From the NCBI RefSeq assembly GCF_018919395.1, contig NZ_JAHLME010000004.1, positions 372,001 through 436,000 on the forward strand: a DNA stretch of 64,000 nucleotides, in the 5' to 3' direction. Of the stretch, positions 34,360 to 42,922 are shown in pieces. Source of the DNA: Geomonas azotofigens (lineage in GTDB: Bacteria > Desulfobacterota > Desulfuromonadia > Geobacterales > Geobacteraceae). The notes under the pieces were generated by a model that did not search any database, was not told the DNA's origin, and saw only the letters and a program-made list of their open reading frames with translations. Within the stretch, counting starts at the first letter, position 1. Each line of letters begins with the position of its first letter. The position numbers and the translations under genes were made by a program.

Positions 34360-35337
34360 TCAGTCGGCAATCAGGATGGTCGAGCCGGTGGTCTGGCGCG
34401 CCTCCAGCTCACGGTGGGCCTGGGCCGCGTCCTTTAGCGGAAAGCTCCGGTTGATCTCTATCTTCACCTTGCCGGAGGTGACCATCTCGAACAGTTCAGC
34501 GGCAGCCTCCTCCAACTCGGTGCGCTTGGCGATGTAGGTGGCGAGCCCGGTGCGGGTAAGATACAGGGAGCCAAGCTGCGAGAGGAGCAAAAGATCCACC
34601 GGCGGCACCGGGCCGGAAGCATTGCCGAAGCTCACCATCAGGCCGCGGGGGCGCAGGCACTTCAGGGAAGTCTCGAAGGTGTCCTTGCCCACCGAGTCGT
34701 ACACCACCGCTGCGCCGTCTCCGCCGGTGATTTCCTTCACCCTCTCCAGGATGTTTTCGGTGCGGTAGTTGATGCAATAGTCGGCGCCGTGCTGCCGCGC
34801 CAGCGCGCATTTCTCCTCCGAACCAGCCGTGCCGATCACCTTCGCTCCCAGCGCCCTCAGCCACTGGCAGGCGATGGTGCCGACGCCGCCGGCCGCGGCA
34901 TGAAACACGACCGTCTCCCCGGCCTGCACCCGGTAGGTCCTCCGGACCAGGTACTGTACGGTGAGGCCCTTGAGCATCATCCCGGCGGCCTGTTCGAAGG
35001 AGACGGCATCGGGGAGCAGGCAGAGCCGGTCCGCCTTGATGATGCGTGACTCGCAGTAGCCGCCGCCGGAAGTGCCGGCATACGCCACGCGGTCTCCTGG
35101 CGTAAACAGAGTAACCCCCTCGCCTACGGCCTCGACCACGCCGGCACCTTCGTTGCCGGCGATGGCCGGCAGCGGCATCTTGTAGAGGCCGCTGCGCTGG
35201 TACACGTCGACGAAGTTGACCCCGACCGCCTTGTGACGTATCCGGACCTCGCCCGGTCCCGGCTCCGGGACCTCGACCTCCATCCACTTCAGCACCTCGG
35301 GCCCGCCGAATTGTTCAAAGCAGATTGCTTTTGACAT
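34360..35337 (-). CDS. qor: NADPH:quinone oxidoreductase (zinc-independent MDR family)
   Basis: This medium-chain dehydrogenase/reductase of 325 aa opens with KAICFEQFGGPEVLKWMEVEVPEPGPGEV. The quinone-reductase signature NEGAGVVEAVGEGV is present near residue 62, followed by the NADPH-binding AAAGGVGTIACQWL near residue 150. The catalytic-zinc cysteine and histidine of alcohol dehydrogenases are missing, which fits the QOR branch. It should reduce quinones or conjugated carbonyls in the cytoplasm. GGGAGG lies 6 nt before the ATG. It appears to be a single-gene unit. Confidence 0.9.
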   Translation of the reverse strand: MSKAICFEQFGGPEVLKWMEVEVPEPGPGEVRIRHKAVGVNFVDVYQRSGLYKMPLPAIAGNEGAGVVEAVGEGVTLFTPGDRVAYAGTSGGGYCESRIIKADRLCLLPDAVSFEQAAGMMLKGLTVQYLVRRTYRVQAGETVVFHAAAGGVGTIACQWLRALGAKVIGTAGSEEKCALARQHGADYCINYRTENILERVKEITGGDGAAVVYDSVGKDTFETSLKCLRPRGLMVSFGNASGPVPPVDLLLLSQLGSLYLTRTGLATYIAKRTELEEAAAELFEMVTSGKVKIEINRSFPLKDAAQAHRELEARQTTGSTILIAD

Positions 35338-35370
35338 GGATTGCCTCCCGCGGCGTCATTTGCCGCTAAC

Positions 35371-35397
35371 AAAAAGGCCGCCCATCACAGGACGGCC
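35371..35397 (-). terminator. Terminator downstream of the 63-residue gene
   Basis: Read on the minus strand, GGCCGTCC and GGGCGGCC form an 8-bp stem (one G-U pair) around a 6-nt loop, then TTTTTG (35371-35375 on the plus strand are A). It ends the small gene at 35481 before the quinone reductase starts. Confidence 0.75.
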
Positions 35398-35480
35398 CTT
35401 CATGTTTATGCTTGCTGCCACGGCGGTTGCCGGAGTCGGCGAAGGTTTCGCGTTTCTGCCAGCCGCCCCGTGACAATGGG

Positions 35481-35672
35481 TTACGAAATCATCTCGCAGT
35501 CGTCTTCGGGCCAGCTGTCCAGGCTTCCGTCGGAGAGTTCCACCTGCACGGTGTCCCCCTCGATGGTGCAGCCGTAGCTCAAGCCGATCTCGCCGGTCTT
35601 GGTGTTTTTCACCTGGACCCGCTGCTCCTTCCTCTCGGTCGTGTCACATATCTCTGAATGTACCCTTTTCAT
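35481..35672 (-). CDS. Small conserved-looking protein, unknown
   Basis: The product has 63 aa and is acidic, with predicted beta strands (QRVQVKNTKTGEIGLSYGC, GDTVQVELSDGSLDSW), suggesting a small SH3-like or barrel fold. It has three Cys residues without a clear metal motif. A strong CAGGAGG lies 6 nt before the ATG, its own promoter is at 35697-35724 and its own terminator at 35371-35397, so it is almost certainly expressed as a single-gene unit. No function can be assigned. Confidence 0.7.
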   Translation of the reverse strand: MKRVHSEICDTTERKEQRVQVKNTKTGEIGLSYGCTIEGDTVQVELSDGSLDSWPEDDCEMIS

Positions 35673-35696
35673 GGTAACCTCCTGAGCTCTGCATTA

Positions 35697-35724
35697 ATGA
35701 TAGCAGCGTCGTTTTCCAGCGCAA
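35697..35724 (-). promoter_or_regulatory. Promoter for the 63-residue gene
   Basis: On the minus strand, TTGCGC (35719-35724) directly abuts the pckA stop codon. TATCAT (35697-35702) follows after 16 bp and carries the TG extension. Confidence 0.5.
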
Positions 35725-37314
35725 CTAGAGAACTGCGGCGATCTCCGGCGATGCGGTGTCCTTGAACTGCTCGAAGTTCTTGCGGAACATCTCGACGAGC
35801 CTTCGGGCCGCCGCGTCGTAGGCGGCCTTGTCGCTCCAGGCGTTTCTCGCGTTCAGGATCTCCGCCGGGACTCCGGGGCAACTGGTGGGGATGTCCAGGC
35901 CGAATACGGGGTCCTTGACGAAGCTGCCGGCGCTCAGCATCCCGTCCAGCGCCGCGTTAACCAGGGCGCGCGAGTAGGCGATCTTCATCCTCGCGCCAAC
36001 GCCGGGACCGCCGCCGCTCCAGCCGGTGTTCACCAGCCAGCAATCGACCTTGTTGGAGCCGATCTTCTTGCCGAGGAGGTCGGCGTACAGGGAAGGCCTG
36101 AGCGCCATGAAGGGGGCACCGAAGCAGGCGGAGAAGGTGGCCTGCGGCTCGGTAACGCCCGCCTCGGTCCCGGCCACCTTGGCGGTGTATCCGGACAGGA
36201 AGTGGTACATGGCCTGCTCGGCGGTGAGTCGCGCGATCGGCGGCAAAACCCCGAAGGCGTCGCAGGTGAGCATGATCACGTTAGTCGGGTGGCCGCCGGT
36301 GCCGCCGGGGATGATGTTGGGGATGTGGGTGATCGGGTAGGAGGCCCGGGTGTTCTCGGTGAAGGAGGCGTCATCGAGATCGATGCGGCGCGAGATGGTG
36401 TCGATGGCGACGTTCTCCAGGATGGTGCCGAACCTCCGGGTGCACTGGTAGATCTCCGGCTCACTCTCGGCGGAGAGGTTGATCACCTTGGCGTAGCACC
36501 CTCCCTCGAAGTTGAAGACGCCGGCCTCGTCCCAGCCATGCTCGTCGTCGCCGATCAGCAGGCGGTTCGGGGCCGCGGAGAGCGTGGTCTTGCCGGTGCC
36601 GGAAAGGCCGAAGAAGATGGCCACGTCGCCGTCGGGGCCGGTGTTGGCCGAGCAGTGCATCGACATCACGTTCTTTTGCGGCAGGAGGTAGTTGAGCACG
36701 GTGAAGATCGACTTCTTGATCTCGCCGGCGTAGCTGGTGCCGCCGATGATCACCATCTTCCTGGCGAAGTTGATGATGATGAAGGCTTCCGAGTTGGTGC
36801 CGTCGACGCTGGGCTGGGCATGGAAGGCGGGGAGGTCGATGACGGTGAACTCGGTCTGGTGGGTGAGGAGTTCCTCCTGGGTCGCGCGCAGGAACATGTT
36901 GCGGGCGAACAGGGAGTGCCAGGCGCGTTCCGTTATGATGCGCACCGGGATGCGGTGGTCAGGGCTCGCCCCGGCGAAGCAGTCCTGGACGAAGAGGTCG
37001 CGCCCCTGCATGTAGTTGCACATCTTCTGGTAGAGCGCATCGAACTTGTCGGCGGGGAAGGGGCGGTTCACCTTGCCCCAGTTGATGTGGGCGCTCGAGG
37101 AGGGCTCGTCGACGATGAACTTGTCGTTGGCCGCGCGCCCGGTGTAGTGCCCGGTCTTGACCGCGAGCGCGCCCAGGTGCGAGATGAGCCCTTCGCCGCG
37201 GCGCACCACCTGTTCGTAGAGGACGGAGGTGGGGGAGGTCCAGTAGATCAGGTTCGCGTTGTGTATGCCATGCTGCTCCAGCCCGTTGCCCCTGGTGATA
37301 TCGTTTAATCTCAC
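35725..37314 (-). CDS. pckA: Phosphoenolpyruvate carboxykinase (ATP)
   Basis: This is the ATP-dependent PEPCK of 529 aa that interconverts oxaloacetate and PEP. It has the kinase-type P-loop FFGLSGTGKTTLS near residue 237, the metal site GDDEHGWDEAGVFNFEGGCYAK, SRRIDLDDASFTENTR, and HTGHYTGRA-type substrate-binding text near residue 55 (KTGHYTGRAANDKF). The start has GAGGGAGGGAGC upstream and its own promoter at 37352-37379. It lies directly downstream of the GTP-type enzyme on the same strand but is separated from it by a terminator, so the two isozymes are independent units. Confidence 0.97.
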   Translation of the reverse strand: MRLNDITRGNGLEQHGIHNANLIYWTSPTSVLYEQVVRRGEGLISHLGALAVKTGHYTGRAANDKFIVDEPSSSAHINWGKVNRPFPADKFDALYQKMCNYMQGRDLFVQDCFAGASPDHRIPVRIITERAWHSLFARNMFLRATQEELLTHQTEFTVIDLPAFHAQPSVDGTNSEAFIIINFARKMVIIGGTSYAGEIKKSIFTVLNYLLPQKNVMSMHCSANTGPDGDVAIFFGLSGTGKTTLSAAPNRLLIGDDEHGWDEAGVFNFEGGCYAKVINLSAESEPEIYQCTRRFGTILENVAIDTISRRIDLDDASFTENTRASYPITHIPNIIPGGTGGHPTNVIMLTCDAFGVLPPIARLTAEQAMYHFLSGYTAKVAGTEAGVTEPQATFSACFGAPFMALRPSLYADLLGKKIGSNKVDCWLVNTGWSGGGPGVGARMKIAYSRALVNAALDGMLSAGSFVKDPVFGLDIPTSCPGVPAEILNARNAWSDKAAYDAAARRLVEMFRKNFEQFKDTASPEIAAVL

Positions 37315-37351
37315 TGCTCCCTCCCTCTCTCATTGGATCCGCGCCAAGTGT

Positions 37352-37379
37352 AAAAGATATCAGGGGCAGGTAGCTTTGC
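37352..37379 (-). promoter_or_regulatory. Promoter for pckA
   Basis: On the minus strand, TTGCAA (37374-37379) and TATCTT (37352-37357) have a 16-bp spacer and a TG extension. It lies between the pckG terminator and the pckA start. Confidence 0.5.
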
Positions 37380-37398
37380 AACCGGCGCGGCAAAGCAA

Positions 37399-37429
37399 AA
37401 GGGCCCCGGTCATTAAGACCGGGGCCCTT
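37399..37429 (-). terminator. Terminator of pckG
   Basis: AAGGGCCCCGGTC (37399-37411) and GACCGGGGCCCTT (37417-37429) form a 13-bp stem with a 5-nt loop. On the minus strand it is followed by TTGCTTTG. It separates pckG from pckA. Confidence 0.85.
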
Positions 37430-37458
37430 GCTTGTTTCATTGGTACAAAAGCGACTCG

Positions 37459-39315
37459 TTAGTCGTTGAACCCTTCGGCGGAGGCCGGGTTGTACTGCTC
37501 CCAGTGCTCCGGGGAGCGCCACAGGCCGGAAAGGATCATCTCGCGGATGTGGAGGAACTCCTTCGGGAGACGGTCGTACATCTTCACGAACAGCTCCTCG
37601 TGGGAGAGGATCTCTTCCTTCCAGACGTCGCGGTCGATGGACATGAGCTCCTGGTACTGCTCGCGGGAGACCTCGTTCAAGCCGGTCCAGTCGAGGTCCT
37701 CGTAGCGCGGCATCCACCCAAGCGGGCTCTCCACGGAGGCGCCGCGGCCGTTGGCGCGGTCGGCGATCCACTTCAGGACGCGCATGTTCTCGCCAAAGCC
37801 CGGCCAGAGGAACTTGCCGTTGGCGTCCTTGCGGAACCAGTTGACCGAGAAGATGCGCGGCGGGTTCGGAGTGGTGCGGCCGACCTGGAGCCAGTGGTTG
37901 AAGTAGTCGGCGACGTGGTAGCCGGTGAAGGGGAGCATCGCGAACGGGTCGCGACGGACGTTGCCGATGGCGCCCACGGCGGCCGCGGTGGTCTCGCTCC
38001 CCATGGTGGCGGCGAGGTAGACGCCGTAGCTCCAGTTGAAGGACTGGTACACCAGCGGGATCACGTTGTTGCGGCGGCCACCGAACACGAACGCCTTCAT
38101 GGGCACGCCCTTCGGGTCTTCCCAGGCCGGGTCGATGGAGGGGCACTGCGAGGCCGGGGAGGTGAAGCGGGAGTTCGGGTGCGCGGCGTTGCGGCCGCAG
38201 CCCGGGGTCCACTCGTTACCCTGCCAGTCGGTCAGCTTCGCCGGGAGCTCGTCGGTCATCCCTTCCCACCAGACGTCGCCGTCCGGGGTGAGCGCCACGT
38301 TGGTGAAGATGGTGTTCTTGGCGCAGGAGTGCATCGCGTTCGGGTTGGACTTGAACGAGGTGCCCGGGGCCACGCCGAAGAAGCCGGCTTCCGGGTTGAT
38401 GGCGTAGAGCTGGCCGTCGGGGCCGGGCTTGATCCAGGCGATGTCGTCGCCCACGGTGGAGATCTTGTAGCCGCTCTTCGCGAAGTGGTCGGGCGGGACC
38501 AGCATGGAGAGGTTGGTCTTGCCGCAGGCGCTCGGGAAGGCGGCGCCCAGGTAGGTCTTCTCACCTTCCGGGGTCTCGATGCCGAGGATCAGCATGTGCT
38601 CGGCCAGCCACCCCTCGTCCTTGGCGATCTTGGACGCGATCCTGAGCGCGAGGCACTTCTTGCCCAGGAGGGCGTTGCCGCCGTAGCCGGAGCCGAAGGA
38701 CCAGATGGAGCGCTCCTCGGGGAAGTGGACGATGTACTTCTCCTTGTTGCACGGCCAGGGCACGTCTTTCTGGCCCGGGGCGAGCGGTGCGCCGACCGAG
38801 TGCAGGCAGGGGACGAACTCGCCGTTCTCGCCGAGGATGTCGACGACCTTCTTGCCCATGCGGGTCATGATCTTCATGTTGACCGCGACGTACGGGGAGT
38901 CGGAGATCTCGACGCCGATCTTGGCGATGTTGGAGCCCAGGGGACCCATGGAGAAGGGAATGACGTACATGGTGCGCCCCTTCATGCAGCCGGTGAAGAG
39001 GCCGGTCAGGGTCTTCTTCATCTCTTTCGGGTGCACCCAGTTGTTGGTCGGGCCGGCATCCTGCTTGGCGATGGAGCAGATGAAGGTGCGGTCCTCGACG
39101 CGCGCTACGTCGCCGGGATCGGACAGGGCCAGGTAGCTGTTCGGGCGCTTCTCCGGGTTCAGCTTCCGGAAGGTGCCGCCTTTGACCAGCAGTTCGCAGA
39201 GGCTGTTGTACTCCGCCTCGGTCCCGTCGCACCAGTGGATCTGGTCCGGCTGGCACATCTCGGCCACTTCCTTAACCCAGGCCAGCAGCTGCTTGTTCTT
39301 CACTTCGTAATTCAT
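37459..39315 (-). CDS. pckG: Phosphoenolpyruvate carboxykinase (GTP)
   Basis: This is the GTP-dependent PEPCK of 618 aa, unrelated in close sequence to the ATP enzyme beside it. Signatures are [18 protein letters not shown], the guanine-nucleotide/PEP region [13 protein letters not shown] (the family P-loop with the reactive Cys), [31 protein letters not shown] (read in pieces, near residues 297-327), and [16 protein letters not shown]. The frame reaches 39402, but AAGGAGGG lies about 8 nt before the ATG at 39315 and the normal length (about 610) fits that start. A leader of several hundred nt may precede it. Confidence 0.97.
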   Translation of the reverse strand: MNYEVKNKQLLAWVKEVAEMCQPDQIHWCDGTEAEYNSLCELLVKGGTFRKLNPEKRPNSYLALSDPGDVARVEDRTFICSIAKQDAGPTNNWVHPKEMKKTLTGLFTGCMKGRTMYVIPFSMGPLGSNIAKIGVEISDSPYVAVNMKIMTRMGKKVVDILGENGEFVPCLHSVGAPLAPGQKDVPWPCNKEKYIVHFPEERSIWSFGSGYGGNALLGKKCLALRIASKIAKDEGWLAEHMLILGIETPEGEKTYLGAAFPSACGKTNLSMLVPPDHFAKSGYKISTVGDDIAWIKPGPDGQLYAINPEAGFFGVAPGTSFKSNPNAMHSCAKNTIFTNVALTPDGDVWWEGMTDELPAKLTDWQGNEWTPGCGRNAAHPNSRFTSPASQCPSIDPAWEDPKGVPMKAFVFGGRRNNVIPLVYQSFNWSYGVYLAATMGSETTAAAVGAIGNVRRDPFAMLPFTGYHVADYFNHWLQVGRTTPNPPRIFSVNWFRKDANGKFLWPGFGENMRVLKWIADRANGRGASVESPLGWMPRYEDLDWTGLNEVSREQYQELMSIDRDVWKEEILSHEELFVKMYDRLPKEFLHIREMILSGLWRSPEHWEQYNPASAEGFND

Positions 39316-39402
39316 GGATATTCCCTCCTTTGGGTATTGCTTCATCGCATTTTTAGAAGAGACCAACCCCTCCGCGGTGCTGCTAATCTCACAGGTTTCC
39401 AT

Positions 39403-39703
39403 AGTTGTCCTCTCTGCCGTGATGGCGGTGGACCGGAACAGGACCGACGAGACCCATGCTGGGCCGCTCGATGCGGTGCCGGCCTACGGTTGATGTTTCG
39501 TTAGCGTCGGTTAGATGGGTTTATGTTGCCGTGCCTTGGTTATTTGGGTACGTCGTACGCGGGGTGCTGGGAAGTGAGGCCCTCGCCCTGACTGACGATT
39601 CGCTCTGTGAGATCGTGGCGTGTGTTCTTTGAGAGACATGCACCAACTGATGTCATCGAACGACTCTCCGCTCTCCTCTCTGAGCCATGATTTTAATGAT
39701 CAC
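39403..39703. other. Long gene-free leader between pckG and rubredoxin
   Basis: About 300 bp with no supportable frame. A small palindrome GTACGTCGTACG (about 39549-39560) is present. The region would be the pckG leader if the promoter at 39704-39731 is used. Confidence 0.4.
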
Positions 39704-39731
39704 AAAATAACACAAGGGCTTTTAAAAGCAA
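39704..39731 (-). promoter_or_regulatory. Possible promoter for pckG with a long leader
   Basis: On the minus strand, TTGCTT (39726-39731) and TATTTT (39704-39709) have a 16-bp spacer in an A+T-rich stretch. If used, the leader to the pckG start would be about 380 nt. I recognise no riboswitch in it. A closer promoter cannot be excluded. Confidence 0.35.
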
Positions 39732-39755
39732 GAGCAAATGTATACAGCCGCCCAA

Positions 39756-39783
39756 TTGACACGCAGTGTCAGTCTGTTAGACT
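39756..39783 (+). promoter_or_regulatory. Rubredoxin promoter overlapped by a palindrome
   Basis: TTGACA (39756-39761) and TAGACT (39778-39783) have a 16-bp spacer and a TG extension. TGACAC-GCA-GTGTCA (39757-39771) is a perfect 6-bp-arm palindrome covering the -35, a likely site for a dimeric regulator, probably a repressor given its position. The leader to the rubredoxin ATG is about 110 nt. Confidence 0.5.
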
Positions 39784-39900
39784 TTTGCCGGACTTCAGGC
39801 TGTCTGTCGTTCCTGCCGAGTCAGTCCCGCCGAACATTAAACAGTCAGACTCTTCGCCGACCGAGCATCGGCCTCACCTTGAAAGCACAGGGGGTATTCA

Positions 39901-40059
39901 ATGGAGCCTTACATCTGCACCGTCTGCCAGTACGTCTACGACCCCTACCTGGGGGACCCGGAGAACGGGGTGCCGCCCGGAACCCCCTTCGCCGACCTGC
40001 CCGACGACTGGGTCTGCCCCATCTGCGGGGTGGGCAAGGAGGCGTTCGAGCCGGAGTAG
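39901..40059 (+). CDS. rd: Rubredoxin
   Basis: This 52-residue protein is a complete rubredoxin. Iron ligands are Cys6 and Cys9 ([12 protein letters not shown]) and Cys39 and Cys42 ([16 protein letters not shown]), and the loop [19 protein letters not shown] is typical. Rubredoxins carry single electrons, often to oxygen- or superoxide-detoxifying enzymes in anaerobes. AGGGGG lies about 6 nt before the ATG. It is a single-gene unit, divergent from pckG, with its own promoter and palindrome, and a strong hairpin terminator after it. No obvious redox partner is adjacent. Confidence 0.97.
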   Translation: MEPYICTVCQYVYDPYLGDPENGVPPGTPFADLPDDWVCPICGVGKEAFEPE

Positions 40060-40069
40060 CGCATGCAAA

Positions 40070-40099
40070 AAGGGGGGGAGCTGAACTGCTCCCCCCCTT
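40070..40099. terminator. Bidirectional terminator between rubredoxin and aminotransferase
   Basis: AAGGGGGGGAGC (40070-40081) and GCTCCCCCCCTT (40088-40099) form a 12-bp stem with a 6-nt loop. A-rich sequence on the left gives a U-tract for the minus-strand transcript. Confidence 0.8.
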
Positions 40100-40104
40100 C
40101 GCCT

Positions 40105-41175
40105 TTAGAGACCCTGCAGCAGTCCCTCCAATTCGGTTGTGATCTGTTCGAGATCTTCCAGCCTCATGTCGCCCATGTGCGCGACGCGGAAAGTCTTCCC
40201 TTTCAGTTTCCCGTAACCGTCGTCGAACGCGATGCCGCGCTCGCCCAGCTGTTTCTTGATCAGGGCCAGGTCCACGCCGCGGTCGTTGGTGGCGCAGGTA
40301 AGGGTCACCGAGCGGTACGGCTCGGCCGGCAGGATGCCGAAGCCGTGCTGTCCAACCCAGGCGCGCATGAAGTCCGCCATCTCCTGGTGACGCTGGAAGC
40401 GCCGCTCGAGCCCTTCCGCGAAGATGCGCTCCAACTGCAGGTTCATGGCATAGATGAGCGAGATGCACGGCGTGGACGGGGTGTTGTCCTTCTCGTCGGC
40501 CGCAAGGAATTCCAGGAAGTCGAAGTAGTAGCCGCGACCGGGGACGGTCTTGGCGCGCTCGAGCGCTTTTTCACTGGCGGTGAAGACGGCGAGACCCGGC
40601 GGGAGCGCGAAGGCCTTCTGCACGCCGAAGACGCAGCAGTCGATGCCCAGCTCGTCGATGGGGATGTCGAGTGCGCTCATCGAGGAGACGGTGTCGATGA
40701 TCGAGACGACGTCCGGGTACTTCTTGAGCACCGCCCCGATCTCGGGAAGCGGGCTCATGGTGCCGGTGGAGGTCTCGTTGTGGATCAGGGTGATGGCGTC
40801 GTACTTGCCGGTGGCAAGCGCCGCGTCCACCATCTCGGCGGTGATGGGCTGGCCCCACTCGGCCTTGAAGGGGTCGGCCTCCTTGCCGCAGGAGAGGGTG
40901 ACCTTGTGCCACTTGTCGGAGAAGGCGCCGTTGCAGAAGTTGGCGCAGCGCTTGCCGACCAGGTTCCTCACCGCACCCTCCATGGCGCCGAAGGCGCTCG
41001 AGGTGGAGAGGAAGACCTTCTCCTTGGTGGACATGAGTTGCTTCAGCTTGTCGGTCACGCCCTTGTGCAGGCGCGCGTACTCCGGCATGCGGTGGCCGAT
41101 CATCGGCGTAGCCATGGCCTCGAGGATCTCCGGGCTCACTTCGATCGGCCCGGGGATATACAGCTTCTTGTGCAT
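40105..41175 (-). CDS. Class V PLP-dependent aminotransferase (alanine/serine-glyoxylate type)
   Basis: The protein has 356 aa. It opens KLYIPGPIEVSPEILEAMATPMIGHR, the standard start of the serine-pyruvate/alanine-glyoxylate aminotransferase group. The PLP lysine is in CCVFGVQKAFALPPG, with the preceding Asp in SIIDTVSSMSALDI. The enzyme may transaminate serine, alanine or phosphoserine; some members of this group replace SerC, and the sequence alone does not decide. GGAG lies 6 nt before the ATG, and a good promoter is at 41288-41316. It is a single-gene unit. Confidence 0.88.
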   Translation of the reverse strand: MHKKLYIPGPIEVSPEILEAMATPMIGHRMPEYARLHKGVTDKLKQLMSTKEKVFLSTSSAFGAMEGAVRNLVGKRCANFCNGAFSDKWHKVTLSCGKEADPFKAEWGQPITAEMVDAALATGKYDAITLIHNETSTGTMSPLPEIGAVLKKYPDVVSIIDTVSSMSALDIPIDELGIDCCVFGVQKAFALPPGLAVFTASEKALERAKTVPGRGYYFDFLEFLAADEKDNTPSTPCISLIYAMNLQLERIFAEGLERRFQRHQEMADFMRAWVGQHGFGILPAEPYRSVTLTCATNDRGVDLALIKKQLGERGIAFDDGYGKLKGKTFRVAHMGDMRLEDLEQITTELEGLLQGL

Positions 41176-41287
41176 GTAGGCTCCGTATCAAGCTTTTTTT
41201 GCCGGCAGCGTGCGGCGGGGAGGGGGTGGGAAAGGGGCGCGGCGCCAAGGTGCGAGCGGTCCGCAAGCCTGCTGCAGGCGGATCGCC

Positions 41288-41316
41288 AACCTAGCAGATT
41301 ACGCCTTCGATGTCAA
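41288..41316 (-). promoter_or_regulatory. Promoter for the aminotransferase
   Basis: On the minus strand, TTGACA (41311-41316) and TAGGTT (41288-41293) have a 17-bp spacer. The leader would be about 105 nt and includes a GGCGATCCGCCTGCAGCAGG stretch able to pair with itself (CCTGCTGCAGG core near 41270). Confidence 0.5.
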
Positions 41317-41406
41317 TTCTCACGTCCCTGGTTTGCAAGACAAAATGGGCGGGTCAGGCCGCGCGGGGAAAGGTGGCGGGGCGCTCCTTCCTGCAGACGG
41401 TATATG

Positions 41407-41435
41407 TTGCTTATTATGAAGCAAAATGTTACACA
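41407..41435 (+). promoter_or_regulatory. Possible promoter for der
   Basis: TTGCTT (41407-41412) and TACACA (41430-41435) have a 17-bp spacer and a TG extension. The leader to the der ATG would be about 75 nt. Confidence 0.35.
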
Positions 41436-41518
41436 TACCGGTTAGCTGTCAAATACATTAAAACGGAAAGCTGCGCCATTTTAGCCGGTTACGCTTGGCC
41501 CCTTCCCGCTAGGAAATC

Positions 41519-42841
41519 ATGAAACCTATTATTGCCATCGTCGGACGCCCCAACGTGGGTAAATCCACCCTTTTCAACAGGCTGGTCGGGCGCCGCAAGG
41601 CGATGGTCGACGACATGCCCGGGGTGACCCGGGACCGCAACTACGCCGAGGTGAACCGCTTCGACATCCCCTTCATCCTGGTCGACACCGGCGGCTTCGA
41701 GCCGGAGACATCGGACAAGCTGTTGCAGCAGATGCGCGAGCAGTCCCGCTTCGCCATGGAGGAGGCCGATCTCATCCTGTTCCTCATGGACGCCCGCGGC
41801 GGACTGACCCCCGCCGACCGCGACGTGGTGGAGATGCTCAGGCGCATCAACAAGCCGGTCTTCTACATCATCAACAAGGTGGACGGCGAGAAGCAGGAGG
41901 CCGACGCGGGGGACTTCTACTCGCTGGGGGTGGACCACATCCACACCATCTCCGCCGAGCACAACCGCGGCGTGGGCGACCTGATGGACGAGGTGCTGGC
42001 CGCGCTCCCCTACAACCGGGACAAGGACGAGGACGAGGAAATCACCAAGATCGCGGTCGTGGGGCGCCCGAACGTGGGCAAGTCCACCCTGGTGAACCGT
42101 CTTTTGGGCTACGAGCGCGTGGTGGCCAACCCCACCGCCGGCACCACCCGGGACGCGGTCGACACCCGCTTCACCGTCAACAAGAAGCCCTACCTGTTGA
42201 TCGATACCGCCGGCATCCGCAGGAAGGGGAAGACGGTCCAGAAGATCGAGAAGTATTCCGTGGTGGATGCGCTGCGCTCCATCGACCGCGCCGACGTCGT
42301 GCTCATCGTTTTGAACGCCGAGGACGGGGTCACCGAGCAGGACACCAAGATCGCCGGCTACGCCTACGAGGCGGGGCGCGGCTGCATCTTCGTGGTCAAC
42401 AAGTGGGACACGGTGCAAAAGGACAACTCCACCATCGGGAAGTTCACCGACGATATCCGCCGCAACTTCAAGTACCTTCCCTTCGCGCCGATCCTGTTCG
42501 TGTCGGCCCAGAGCGGGCAGCGCACCGGCAAGATCGTCGCCGAGGTGGACCAGGTGATGGAGCAGTACTGCAAAAGGGTGAGTACCGGCGAGTTGAACCG
42601 CATCTTCAACCAGGCCGTGGATGAGAACCACGCTCCGCTGGACGGCGGCAGGCGGGTGAAATTTTACTATGCGACGCAGGTGGGTATCAAACCTCCTTCC
42701 TTTGTCGTCTTTACCAATCGCCCGGAGGGGATTCATTTTTCCTATGAGCGGTACATCATGAACCGTTTTAGAGAGGCGTTCGGCTTCAGCGGTACTCCTT
42801 TAAAGCTTATTTTCCGCGGCAGAGACAAGAAAGATACCTAA
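41519..42841 (+). CDS. der: Ribosome-assembly GTPase Der (EngA)
   Basis: The protein has 440 aa with the diagnostic tandem G domains. The first P-loop is GRPNVGKST at residues 9-17, with DTGGFE as G3 and NKVD as G4. The second P-loop is the same GRPNVGKST near residue 182, with [10 protein letters not shown] as G3 and NKWD as G4. The C-terminal KH-like domain ([18 protein letters not shown]) is complete. Der is an essential factor for 50S subunit maturation. The ATG follows CTAGGAAATC. It precedes the chemosensory cluster but is separated by 81 nt with a possible promoter. Confidence 0.97.
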   Translation: MKPIIAIVGRPNVGKSTLFNRLVGRRKAMVDDMPGVTRDRNYAEVNRFDIPFILVDTGGFEPETSDKLLQQMREQSRFAMEEADLILFLMDARGGLTPADRDVVEMLRRINKPVFYIINKVDGEKQEADAGDFYSLGVDHIHTISAEHNRGVGDLMDEVLAALPYNRDKDEDEEITKIAVVGRPNVGKSTLVNRLLGYERVVANPTAGTTRDAVDTRFTVNKKPYLLIDTAGIRRKGKTVQKIEKYSVVDALRSIDRADVVLIVLNAEDGVTEQDTKIAGYAYEAGRGCIFVVNKWDTVQKDNSTIGKFTDDIRRNFKYLPFAPILFVSAQSGQRTGKIVAEVDQVMEQYCKRVSTGELNRIFNQAVDENHAPLDGGRRVKFYYATQVGIKPPSFVVFTNRPEGIHFSYERYIMNRFREAFGFSGTPLKLIFRGRDKKDT

Positions 42842-42848
42842 ATCATTC

Positions 42849-42877
42849 TTTACTTGGCCGATACGATGGTTTAGTAT
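42849..42877 (+). promoter_or_regulatory. Possible promoter of the chemosensory cluster
   Basis: TTTACT (42849-42854) and TAGTAT (42872-42877) have a 17-bp spacer, 45 nt before the ATG at 42923. An overlapping alternative is TTGGCC with TATGAT at 15 bp. It is the only promoter-like sequence I see ahead of the thirteen-gene cluster. Confidence 0.4.
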
Positions 42878-42922
42878 GATGCCTATTTCTAACCCACCCC
42901 CTACCAACAGCGAGCGGCATCA

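Noticed and set aside
37432-39504. Plus-strand frame of 690 codons opposite pckG
   Set aside because: It is complementary to a well-conserved GTP-type PEPCK; it reads as Val/Gly/Ala/Asp/Arg-rich without motifs.
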